From Zelonia costaricensis (taxonomy: Eukaryota; Euglenozoa; Kinetoplastea; Trypanosomatida; Trypanosomatidae), in the NCBI GenBank assembly GCA_030849075.1, contig JASAOO010003125.1, positions 1 through 22,500 on the forward strand: a stretch of 22,500 nucleotides of DNA, written 5' to 3'. Both the position numbers and the translations under genes were made by a program. Shown in pieces: positions 1-9,300 of this stretch (its first letter is position 1; every line of letters starts with the position of its first letter). The notes under the pieces were generated by a model, which did not search any database, had not been told where the DNA came from, and saw nothing but the letters and a program-made list of their open reading frames with translations.

Positions 1-389
1 TCGGATCGGACGTCAACTCGCACGCAAGGGCACACCAGGCACGCCATCTTGATCTGGGTGTCGATGTGGAGAGTGGGGGGGGGCGGGGGTGGGGGCCGGT
101 GGATTGCGCATGGCAGGAAGCACGTGAAGTACACACACCCGTGACCGACAAGACACGCATCAAGACGGCAACAAAAGACACACGAACACAGACACGAAGA
201 CACACAACTTCACAAACAGGCATTTCAAACGAGTCCGACAACAGCCACAACCTCACCGTGCCTCGCCAAGAGGCGGTCAAGGTCCTCAGCATACAGGTGC
301 CGCGTGACGGGAAGGAGACGAGGCTCTGCGCCTCCTTCGCACCGCCCTCCGAGTCCGCCCCGCCCCGTCCCCACATGCGGAACAGCTCC
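1..389. other. 3' flank of the PPR gene, no gene seen
   Basis: This stretch lies downstream of the TGA of the pentatricopeptide-like gene and should hold its 3' UTR and the start of the next intergenic region. It has a G-rich run near 73-95 and CA-rich sequence at about 130-215, which is typical of trypanosomatid intergenic DNA. I see no supported coding frame or RNA gene. Confidence 0.6.
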
Positions 390-2828
390 TCAGTAGGGGC
401 CGCTGATCTTGCGCTTGCCCTGCTTCTCGACGTCGTGGTAGTCCCAGCGGGTGGGCTTGCGGAAGTCGCGGCGGCCCGGGAAGATCTCGGGCATCGGCCC
501 GGCATACACCATGTCGTACGACGGGTGCTGCCCGCGGGCGTACTGCTTGTACTTCCGCTCCCACGGCTCGGGGAAGGCCGGCGGCTTCATCGGGTTCTTG
601 AGGTCACGCCACTCGGCCGTGTAGCCGCGCTGGTGCTCGCCCTCCATCGGCGGCGCGTAGTAGCCTGGGCCCTTCACAGGCGACCCTGGCCCGCCCGGCG
701 CACGCCACTGCCCGATGTCGCCGTACTCGTCCGGGTAGCCGGCATCGCGGTCGGGGAAGGGCAGGGCGTGCGTCACGTAGTCGATCCACGGGTTGGGCAA
801 CTCGTTGATGGCGTTGCTCGCGTGCCGCTTCTCCTCCACGTCGCGGAACTGAAAGACGGCGAGCTCGCGGAACGTGCGGGTCTGCACCTTGATGACGTCG
901 TAGTCGTCTTCGATCAACCGCTTGAGCCGCTCCGAGGCGATGACGTCATAGCGTGCCGTCCACACGAGGGCCCGCTTCGTCAGCTCGGCCCAGAGATCGA
1001 CGCTGTCTTGGCGGCGGTACTCGGCGTAGAGGGCCTCGAGGAAGCGGCTGTCCCACCGGAACTGCCGCAGCACGTTGTCCACAAAGTACGCGTTCGCCTG
1101 CATCGTGCCGCACCCCACCAGCGTGTGCACCACCTGCAGGTGCATCTCCGCCGACCACGCCACATGCGGGTTCGCTGCAATCTCCTTCAACGTGGCACGC
1201 AGCCCTTGCATCGTCTCCGCCGGCTGGAAGCCCGGCGCGTAGCGGTACTGCCGCGTCGTGGCGTCGTAGCCGTACGCGCTCTCATCCGCGTAGGCGGCGA
1301 GCACCTGCAGGTAGTTGGGCGCCGTCAGCGACTCACGCACCCCGTCCGGGGTCAGGGTCGCCTTCTTCGCCAGGAAGTCGTTCGCGAACGCGTGCAATGC
1401 ACGTCCGGACTGCTTGCCAACGATGCGCCGCGCGTTCAGCACCGTCGAGAGCAGCGGGGACGTGTCGAGGCGGCCGAACGTCGCCTCCAGCCGCGCCACC
1501 GTCCGCTGCACAAGCCGCTCACACCACGCCAGGGTCTCCTGCTGCGCCGCGGAGGCCGGCTCGAAGAACGCCGGCGAGGCCGTCTGCGCGTCGACGGCGT
1601 CGGGGTAGAGCGCCACGTGCCGCCGCACCACCACCGCAACCGCCTCCTTCGTTGCGTGCACGAGGAACTGCGCGTTGCTGAAGAAGCGGCTCTGCATCTC
1701 GTCCTCGGTGGTGGCTGTCGGGCCCAGCGCCATGGCACGCCCGTTGTCGCCCATGCGCCACGGGGAGTGGTGCAGCGACTTCTTGTGCTCGTACGGGGCC
1801 CACCGCGGGCGCCGCACGAGGTGCGGGTTCGGCGGCTCTGGCACCGGCGTCGGCGTCGTCAGCATCGCCGCCTCCAGCTTGCCGAAGAAGTGTTCGAACA
1901 TGTCGAGGTCGTCGCTGGCGAGCATGACCTTGGCCATGCGCAGGTACACCTCGCGGGTGCGGTTGAAGCGATTGAGGTCCGGGACGTCGAGGTTCGGGTC
2001 GTGGTCAAAGTGCTTCTTCCATTTGGGCAGGTAGAGCAGCTCCTCGCGGGTGAGGGCGAAGGGGGTGCGGGTGATCGGCTTCGGGTCCACCTCGCCCATC
2101 TCGAGGAAGCGCAGCTCGGTGCAGTAGCGGTTCCACGCCTCGACCGCCCACGTCTTCTCCCCCGCCTCCACGCACACGTCAAGGTAGGCGCAGATCGTCG
2201 CCGTGTCGGGCCACGTCTGCTGCCGCTCCATAATCTTCCACACATCGCGCGCCATGTCGAGCTCGCCGGTGTCCTGCAGCGTCCGCATCGCCGCCATGTA
2301 GTGGACGTGCTGCGGGTTGAAGTTATCGACGATCATGCGCAGCAGCCAGTGCAGCGCCTCCTGCGGCACCGCGTCGTGGCCGCTTGCCGAGCGGATGTTG
2401 CCGAGGAAGCGCAAGAAGTGCTTCTTGTACTCGCTGGGGAAGCGGTTTATCATGAGGTAGCGCTGGTACTCGTAGCGGCCCTGCTCGCAGTACTTGACCG
2501 AGTACGTGTCCGCCCCACGGAACCACGGCGCCGTGCCCTTGTTCCGCTTCGGCATGTACATGGAGTAGAGAATGTTCTTGGTCTGGTTCGACTGGTCGCT
2601 GTTGCCGAGGTCGTCGTGCGTCAGCAGCGGCCACGCGTGCTGGTACTGGTTATTCGCGTAGAAGTTGTCGACCTGCCGGTACCCGAGCGTCTTCTGCACC
2701 GGCATGCCCATCCGCTTGAGCTGCTGGAAGCCGCTGCCGGCCCGCATCATCTTCAGCGACGGGTCGCGGACAACGAAGGCGCGCGCCTTTCCGGTGCGGT
2801 GGCGCTGCACCACCGAGTGCCGCATCAT
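390..2828 (-). CDS. probable mitochondrial pentatricopeptide-repeat (PPR) protein
   Basis: An 812-residue protein that opens with ATGATG and ends in TGA. The first ~45 residues are rich in Arg, Lys, His and Met with almost no acidic residues, which fits a mitochondrial targeting sequence. Residues ~165-240 read as two PPR-like helical hairpins: a segment containing NPQHVHYMAAMR, then ELDMARDVWKIMERQ, WPDTATICAYLDVC and WAVEAWNRY. This is the A-x-x-W/F-x-x-M then PD-x-x-T spacing of the family. The middle is alpha-helical and Trp-rich. The last ~130 residues are Pro/Gly/Tyr-rich (WIDYVTHALPFPDRD, PEIFPGRRDF) and resemble the extended tails of kinetoplastid mitoribosomal subunits. PPR proteins bind RNA in organelles, and in kinetoplastids many belong to mitoribosomes or RNA-processing complexes. 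The PPR call comes from the sequence; the mitoribosome or RNA-complex role is inference. I cannot assign a named subunit. Confidence 0.7.
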   Translation of the reverse strand: MMRHSVVQRHRTGKARAFVVRDPSLKMMRAGSGFQQLKRMGMPVQKTLGYRQVDNFYANNQYQHAWPLLTHDDLGNSDQSNQTKNILYSMYMPKRNKGTAPWFRGADTYSVKYCEQGRYEYQRYLMINRFPSEYKKHFLRFLGNIRSASGHDAVPQEALHWLLRMIVDNFNPQHVHYMAAMRTLQDTGELDMARDVWKIMERQQTWPDTATICAYLDVCVEAGEKTWAVEAWNRYCTELRFLEMGEVDPKPITRTPFALTREELLYLPKWKKHFDHDPNLDVPDLNRFNRTREVYLRMAKVMLASDDLDMFEHFFGKLEAAMLTTPTPVPEPPNPHLVRRPRWAPYEHKKSLHHSPWRMGDNGRAMALGPTATTEDEMQSRFFSNAQFLVHATKEAVAVVVRRHVALYPDAVDAQTASPAFFEPASAAQQETLAWCERLVQRTVARLEATFGRLDTSPLLSTVLNARRIVGKQSGRALHAFANDFLAKKATLTPDGVRESLTAPNYLQVLAAYADESAYGYDATTRQYRYAPGFQPAETMQGLRATLKEIAANPHVAWSAEMHLQVVHTLVGCGTMQANAYFVDNVLRQFRWDSRFLEALYAEYRRQDSVDLWAELTKRALVWTARYDVIASERLKRLIEDDYDVIKVQTRTFRELAVFQFRDVEEKRHASNAINELPNPWIDYVTHALPFPDRDAGYPDEYGDIGQWRAPGGPGSPVKGPGYYAPPMEGEHQRGYTAEWRDLKNPMKPPAFPEPWERKYKQYARGQHPSYDMVYAGPMPEIFPGRRDFRKPTRWDYHDVEKQGKRKISGPY

Positions 2829-2834
2829 GTTGCG

Positions 2835-2870
2835 CTACGGGCCGGGTGGAAGGAGGAATGGGGGAGGTTG

Positions 2871-2877
<7 letters not shown>
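2835..2877 (-). promoter_or_regulatory. candidate spliced-leader acceptor of the PPR gene
   Basis: Read on the minus strand, 2877-2839 is a pyrimidine-rich stretch (CCCCAACCTCCCCC, then ATTCCTCCTTCC), and the first AG after it falls at 2836-2835 (CCGTAG). That would leave only 6 nt of 5' UTR before the ATG at 2828. The tract is seen in the sequence; its use as the trans-splice site is inferred from the usual 'first AG after the tract' rule. Confidence 0.4.

Positions 2878-2902
<25 letters not shown>
2873..2902. repeat. (GT)15 microsatellite
   Basis: Perfect GT dinucleotide repeat. On the transcribed strand it is (CA)15 directly before the polypyrimidine stretch of the PPR gene. Such repeats are common between trypanosomatid genes. 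Confidence 0.95.
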
Positions 2903-2904
<2 letters not shown>

Positions 2905-3190
2905 CGTGGGTGGGAGGCTGGCCACCCGGGGATGCCCGGTTGAGGTGCAGGGGTCGTCGGTCGCAGGCCACAACAAACCTGAGGCCCAGTCCCCAGCGAG
3001 CGAGAGAGAGCGCGCGAGATGAGTGGAGAGAGAGCGCGCGAGTGCGAGTGCAACGTGATCAGGCACAAGGGGGAGCATGTGAGAGCGAAGAAGTGAGGGG
3101 CGTGAAGGGGTGATGCGGAGGGTGTGCACATTTTAGGTAACCCCAACGTGAAATCGTGTAGAAGGGAGGGCCAGCAGTGCAGAGATGATG

Positions 3191-3263
3191 CAGGCGCCGC
3201 ACGACAGAGACGGGCACCTTCTCGTGCCTTCCGTCTCTGTCGTGCAGTCCCAGCTCAGGCGCC
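3191..3263. repeat. long hairpin with flanking 8-bp direct repeats
   Basis: The 15-bp arm 3199-3213 (GCACGACAGAGACGG) is the perfect reverse complement of 3231-3245. Inside it, 3214-3217 (GCAC) pairs with 3224-3227 (GTGC), leaving a 3-nt bulge (3228-3230) and a 6-nt loop (3218-3223). The octamer CAGGCGCC stands directly before the left arm (3191-3198) and again at 3256-3263. The hairpin lies about 130 nt past the SAC stop codon, so it is probably in that mRNA's 3' UTR. It may be a regulatory stem-loop or a tiny mobile-element remnant; both are inference. Confidence 0.85.
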
Positions 3264-3324
3264 ATTCTGTTTCTTCAGCACGTCTACAGAGTCCGCCAGC
3301 GGACACACCCACACCCCTAGGCTC

Positions 3325-3373
3325 CACACACACGCGTACACACACACACATACACACAAGCGGGGGGGGGGGG
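3325..3373. repeat. CA-rich microsatellite followed by a G12 run
   Basis: An imperfect (CA)n tract runs from 3325 to 3358 with GCGT and AT interruptions. It is followed by 12 consecutive G at 3362-3373, only three bases from the SAC stop codon. On the transcript strand this is a C12 run just after the stop codon, then (TG)n. Confidence 0.9.
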
Positions 3374-3376
3374 TTC

Positions 3377-6300
3377 TCACGGTAGCCGCACCGCCGCCTG
3401 CGCGGCTCGCACGGCCTCACCAGAGGCGTACGACTCCTCCAGCAGCCGCACCACCTTCAGAGTGGCGCGCAGCTGCGAGCCGGGCCGTGTGAGCACCGTC
3501 GCGCTGCCGCTGCTGTCCTCCAGCGCGCGGCACCACTCGTACAGCACCGGCTTCATAGCATTCTGCAGGGCAGCGGAGCACGACGCCGGCGCAGCCCCGG
3601 GGCCGCAAAAAGGGAAGCGCGACCCCGCCGCGTCCGCTGCAGGCCCGGCGGCCGTCCCGCCGCTCACGCGTGCGTGTGACGCACCCGCTTGCTGTGCCGT
3701 GGGCAGCGATGCCAGCGAGCCTGGCTGGTGCGGGTGGCGGGCCGCCGACGACGGCGGCGTCAGTCCCGCTGCGGCTGCTGTTGTGGCGGTCGTCGCTGTC
3801 GTGGCGGTGCTGGCGGCGCCAAGGAGGAGGTCGCAGAAGATGTGCGGGTCGGTGGTCAGCATCGCGCTGCGGAACCTCGCCTCCGTCGCGTGCAGCTGCC
3901 CGAAGGCCTCGTCGGCATGCAGGGGCGCACAGAGGTGCTGCGCCGGCGCGCGTGGCACACGGGCCGGGAAGTCAGTGCTGGTCGCGGTCGCGGCGGTGGC
4001 GGAGCCGTGGTGGAGGGGGTGGTAGAGACCCGCCCCAAGGTACGACCCGGTGAGCGACTGCAGCAGCTGGAACGAGTGGCTGACCGCCTCCTCGCCCGAC
4101 ATACCGTCGCCGCCCACGACGTAGTACGACGGGCTGCTCCACATGCGACACGGCTGCAGGAGAACGCCGTTGGCGTCCTGACTTACCTGCGCGGCCAGCG
4201 TGCCCGTCACAGCGGTGTCCTCGCTGCGCGCCACGGCGTAGGCCGCGCCGAGCTTGGAGCTCTGCAGCGTCGTGTGCACGAGGGGCGCGGAGTTGAGCAG
4301 GGGGCGCAGGCACCACGGCACGCGGTCCAGCCCATCGAGTAGGCTCGCGTAGTGCGCATCTGCACCACCGTTGCCACCACCGCCCGCCGCCGCGCCGCCG
4401 CCACCGCCGCTGCCCCCGCCAGGCCCCATGCCGGCACCGCCGAGGCTGTCCAGCGGGTTGGGCCGGCCCTCCCCGTCCACGCCGCCGCCGCCGCCTAAGT
4501 GCAAGATTGGCGGCGGCAGGTACGTGTCGATCAGCTGGAAGAGGAGCCGGAAGGGCACGTGCCGCACCACATCAACGCTCCACGCCTCGATCAGCTCGCG
4601 CCGCCGGCGACGCGGGTGGGCCGCGCTGCCGCGGCCGTCCAGCGCGTGCCCCGCCGGCAGGTTGGACGAGAGCGGCACCGACGTGGGCGACGCCGGTGCG
4701 CTGCGCCGCATCGAGTCAGCCGCGGCGGCTACCGCGGCTGCGGCTGCCATGTCGATGGACGAGGACGAGCCGCGGTGCAGCGCGCACGATGGGTGACGCC
4801 CGAGGCCGCCGCCGCCGCCGGTGCTGCTGATGGTGCGCTGGTGGCTCGGCGCCGACGGCTGATGCAGCGGCCCGCGCTGCTCCCGCTGCGACGTGCGCCA
4901 GTCGCCCGTCTCCACGCCGGGCGCGTCACCTGCACCGCGCGGTGTGGGGGATAGTGCCTCGCAGAGGTCCGCGAAGTCCTGCGTCGCGTGCAGCTGCGGG
5001 TGGTGCTGCAGGGCGTCCATGCGCGTCGCCTCAGCCACGTCGGTGCGCAGGTGCAGCGGCACGAGGCGCTGCTGCACGCTGGCGGCCGCCCCTTCGGTGC
5101 CGACGCCGCGTACGGGTGGCCACAGAGGAACGTCGCAGTACGGTGGGGCGCGGTTGCCGCCGAGGATGCCGTACTTCATCTCGGCCAGGCTGAGAAAGAC
5201 GTCGCCGATGGCGATGCCGTAGACGTGCATGAAGCAGGCGTGGCTCGTGTTGCACAGCGTGGGCAGCGGCAGCATGTCCACCGTGCGCGGCGTCGGCATG
5301 TGCGCGAGGCCGGACTGCGGCGCCCCGGCCAGACCCACGCCCGCACCTCCGGTGGCGCCGTACCCACGCGCAGAGCTGCCCTTGCGCGGCGAGGTGCCGG
5401 CTCCGCCGTCTGAGGCGGCCGCCGCTGCGGCGTGTGCGGCGGCGGTGGCCGCGGCAGCGCCGTTGCTCACCAGCTCCTTCACGTTGGTCAGCCACGCGGC
5501 CACGTAGACGGCGTTGAAGACGTTCACGAAAAAGCTGAGGTAGCTGTGCAGCGGCGCCTCCTCCTGGGCCAGCACCGCCAGCGAGGTGTGCCGCAGCGCA
5601 GCCATGACGCCGTGCATGCTCTGCAGCGCGTCCTCTGCAAGCCGGTGGAAGCGGCGCACCACGGTGGCGGCCGTCAGCACGGTGCCCTCCGCCGGCGCCG
5701 ACGGGTCGGCCGCCGCCACCGCGCCGCCGCCGAAGAGCGCCACCGTCGCCCCACCGCTGGCGCCGAGCGGCTGCCGCACCCAGCCGTGCACGAGCCGGTC
5801 GCGGAAGAATTCCTGCACCAGCGTGGCCGCGCTGAGGCCGAGGCTGGCAAGCGTCTCGCTCAGCGCGAGCATGCCGACAAGCGAGCCGCGCCGCAGGGGG
5901 CGGTGCAGCGGCAGGGCCGAGGCAGAGAGGTCCACACCGTAGATGGCGCTCGCCCCCGGCACGAGGGCGCCGCTGCGCGCCGGCACCTCGGGCCGCTGCG
6001 GCTGCCACACATCATCGCGGCTGCTCCGCTCGACGTTGAGGGCCACGCGTGCGACGTCGCGCAGTACGCAGAACAGAGCTGTCTCATCCGCGAGCATCTC
6101 CAGCGTCGCCTGGCCGCGCCGGCGCACCACCGGGACGACAAAGCTGTTCTCCACCGCCCACCACAGCAGATGCCAGGCCTGCGCCGCCGCGTGCGCGTTG
6201 GCGCCGCCCGTGCGTAGCGCCGGTCGCGCAGACGACAGCGCGCTGGGCCCCCCGCCCCCTCCTCCATCATTCCGTGCGACGGTGCGGGGCCGCGGCATCG

Positions 6301-9300
6301 CAAAGGACGGACAGTGCGCCAGACACCAGCGGTACAGGTCCAGCGCGGCACAGCAGTAGCGCACCTTGAGCGTGGCGGGAACGTGCAGCGTGCGCGGCGC
6401 CGCCGCCGCCCCAGCCGCCGACGCGGAGGAGGCGGACGCGCCGGTGGCAACGGAGGCGGACGCCGTGTTCGACGGCCCCTGCGGCGAGGAGGACGAGAGC
6501 GACGGGGACGTGCCCATGAAGGCGCCCAGCCCGCCGCCCCCGCCCGCGCCACCGCCGCTGGCGTCGTCGCCGCCGTCATCGCCGAGGAGTCGCAGCATGG
6601 GCCGCGCGCCGGCCGAGGCGGGCTGCGACTGCTCCTGCTGGCGATGCCGGTGCTGCTGAGAGAGCACGAAGGTGTAGCGGACGTGGTACTCGCGGCGCCG
6701 CCGCTGCTGCCGCTGCTGCCAACTAGGCCATCGCCGGCCACCATCGCCCCCGCCCACCACCTGACGCTCCGCATCACCGCAGTCATCGTCATCGACGGCG
6801 AGCAGCATCGCGGCGAAGAAGTCGTGGAGCAGGTCGTACAGCGTGGGCGGCGTCAGGGCGCCACCCGGGAAGATGGGCTGCAGCAGGCGGCACAGCTGCC
6901 ACTGCCGGCGCAGACCATCGGCAGTGGGCTCATGCAGCGTGGCGGAGGCGGTGGTGCCTATGCGATCGCGCGTGGCCGCCAGCAGGTGCGGGTCTGCAAA
7001 TGGAAGGAGCGCCCCGGCGACGAGGCTAGCGGGCAGCGCGTCCCCGGTGTGCGTGCCTTGCTGGCCGACTCCGCTGTCTGTGGCGGCGGCGGGCCCCAGG
7101 ATGTCCACCGCCGTCGGGAGAGCGGGTTCGGTGGAGGTGCCCGGCGCGTACTGCAGGATGCTAGTCAGATGGCAGAGCAACACGACGGCGGCCTGCGCGC
7201 GCGGGTTGTGGTCCAGGGTGCTGTCCTGCCGCAAGTGCGTGAGCGGCAGCGACGGGGGTGACTGCCGCATGTTGGGCGTGCGCTTCTGCAGTCCAGGGGT
7301 GCCACCCGCCCCGACCCCAGGCCGCCGAGGAGGCGTCAGCATCGAGGAGCGCTTCGAGTACGACGAGGCCCCCAGCCCAGCAGCGCTGCGCCCGGGCATC
7401 GCCCGCGCCTCGCACGGAGGCAGCCCAGCAAGTCGATCCCGCCAATACACCCACACCTCCGCCTCCTCCCCTGCGGCGGCGGCGGCCCGTGCGAGGTCGC
7501 CGCCCTGCAGCGGCGGCTGCACACGCGGGTGGCGCAGCTCCTGCAGCGCAGCGGCGGACACACGCCCTGGGTGCACGAGGCGCTGTAGCGCACGCACCAC
7601 ATCCTCGACACCCCACGCCGCCGGGGCACCATAGAGATCGATCAGCAGGGCGGCCATGAAGCGGCGGTCCGTCACCGCCTGCGGCGAGAGCGTGTGCGAC
7701 GCGCCAGGCACGCTGGTGGCGTTTCCGGGCGGCGGCGGTGGTGGTGGTGGTGGAGAGCTGCGCGAGCAGGACCGGGACGCATGCGACACCGGACCTGTCA
7801 GGGAGCTGCCAGAGATGGAGCGGGCCGGCGCGGCCGTCACGGCGCTCTCTGCCATCCAGTACGTCTCGCGGCTCGCCAGCTGCTCCAGGTACGCCTCCTG
7901 CAGCGCAAACGCGCTGTTCCGCACGACACGGGGGAAGCGGTCGTGCCGGTGCACCTCCGGTGGCGAGCGCCAGGGCTGCAGCTGCTGCAGCACCGGCCGA
8001 GGCGGACACACGGCGGCGGCGGTCATGGCATCCGTCAGGCCGCCAAAGAGTTGCCGCGCCACGGCGAGCTCAGTCCCGTAGGGCGGCAGGCCCAGCATTG
8101 CTTCGTGCGACGTGCCGCGCAGCCGTCGCTGCCGCGCCTCTGCCGGCGCGCCACCTGCACATGGCCGACTTCCGACGTCGCAGTACTCGGCGCCTTCGTC
8201 CGCGGCGTAAGCCACCGCGAGGATATGCGTCGACGTGCGCAGCATCACCCAGGGCTCACAGAAGAGCGTGAGCGGCACCGTCAGCACCGGCGCTGCCATG
8301 GAGGACGGCGGTGCCACCACCGCACCGCCGCGACTGCCACCCTCAGCACCACCACCGCCACCATCCTCAACCCCAACACTACCACCACCAGCAGCAGCAA
8401 GACCACCCTGGCGGTTCGATGCGGCCGTGAGGGACGTGCCTTCGCCCAGCTGCGGCATTGCACCGCGGCTCATGGCCATCGTCATCATCACGCCCCCCAT
8501 GTCGTCCAGCCCCATCGTAGACATCGACCCTGGCAGCACCGCGTGCCCTGTGAAGCCCAGATGAGGTGCCACAGAAGACCCGGGACCGGCCGCCGCACCA
8601 GGAAGGCTCGAGGCCATCGCCACTGGTGAGCGAAAGCGCATCGACGGCGGTGAGGCGGCGGAGGCGGAGTGGCGGTCACCACGGAGCGTCGCGAGCGCGT
8701 CAGCGCGCATCGGGGCCAGACAAGCCTGGCGCTCCACCCGTGCGATGAAGCAGCGCCAGCGTCCCCGGGCCTGTGCCTCGGCCTCGAGCAGCTGACGCGC
8801 CAGGGTGTCGCCGTCGTACGCGGCAGCGCTGCTGGCGTGGCTGCCGGTGCCTCCCCCGGCGGCGATGGAGAGGGGCTGCGCGGGGATGGGGGAGGGGGCG
8901 GAGCGCATCGAGGTGGGGGTGGCCGCCACGGACCCACTCGCCGGCAGCGCCGCCTCGATCCCGCTCATCCCTGCGAGGGAGGCACTGGTGGCGGTGCCCG
9001 TGGAGGGGGGCGACTCGACCCTGCCCCGCACGCCTTCGCACGGCAGCGCTGGTGGTGCGTTCGAGGCGCACCGCACCCGCGCGCCGCAGCCCGCGTACCA
9101 CGCGGCGTAGCGCCGCATCGGCTGAACCCACCACGCGGCCAGCAGCCCCGCCGGCGGCAGGCGTGGGGCACCCGACACCTGCTCGTAGTAGTCCGCCTCC
9201 GCCTCCGCCTCGGCCGCGGCGTGCTGGGCCGCCCGCAGTGCCGCTGCTGCGGCTGCGGCGGCGCCGGTTGGGGCGGAGGTGGTGGAGCTCGACGTGCCGT

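Larger units (their letters stand above)
2829..3376 (-). other. intergenic region between the SAC gene and the PPR gene
   Basis: This region should contain the 3' UTR of the upstream SAC gene and the 5' UTR of the PPR gene. It holds a (GT)15 tract, a CA-rich tract, a G12 run, a purine-rich GAGA block at about 3000-3035 and a strong hairpin, each listed separately. No coding frame is convincing. Confidence 0.7.

Noticed and set aside
66..3113. A 1015-codon plus-strand open frame opposite the PPR gene
   Set aside because: It is the antisense of the PPR gene, kept open by GC-rich codons. Its translation is Arg/Val/His/Leu-rich with no domain, and it runs against the direction of every other gene.
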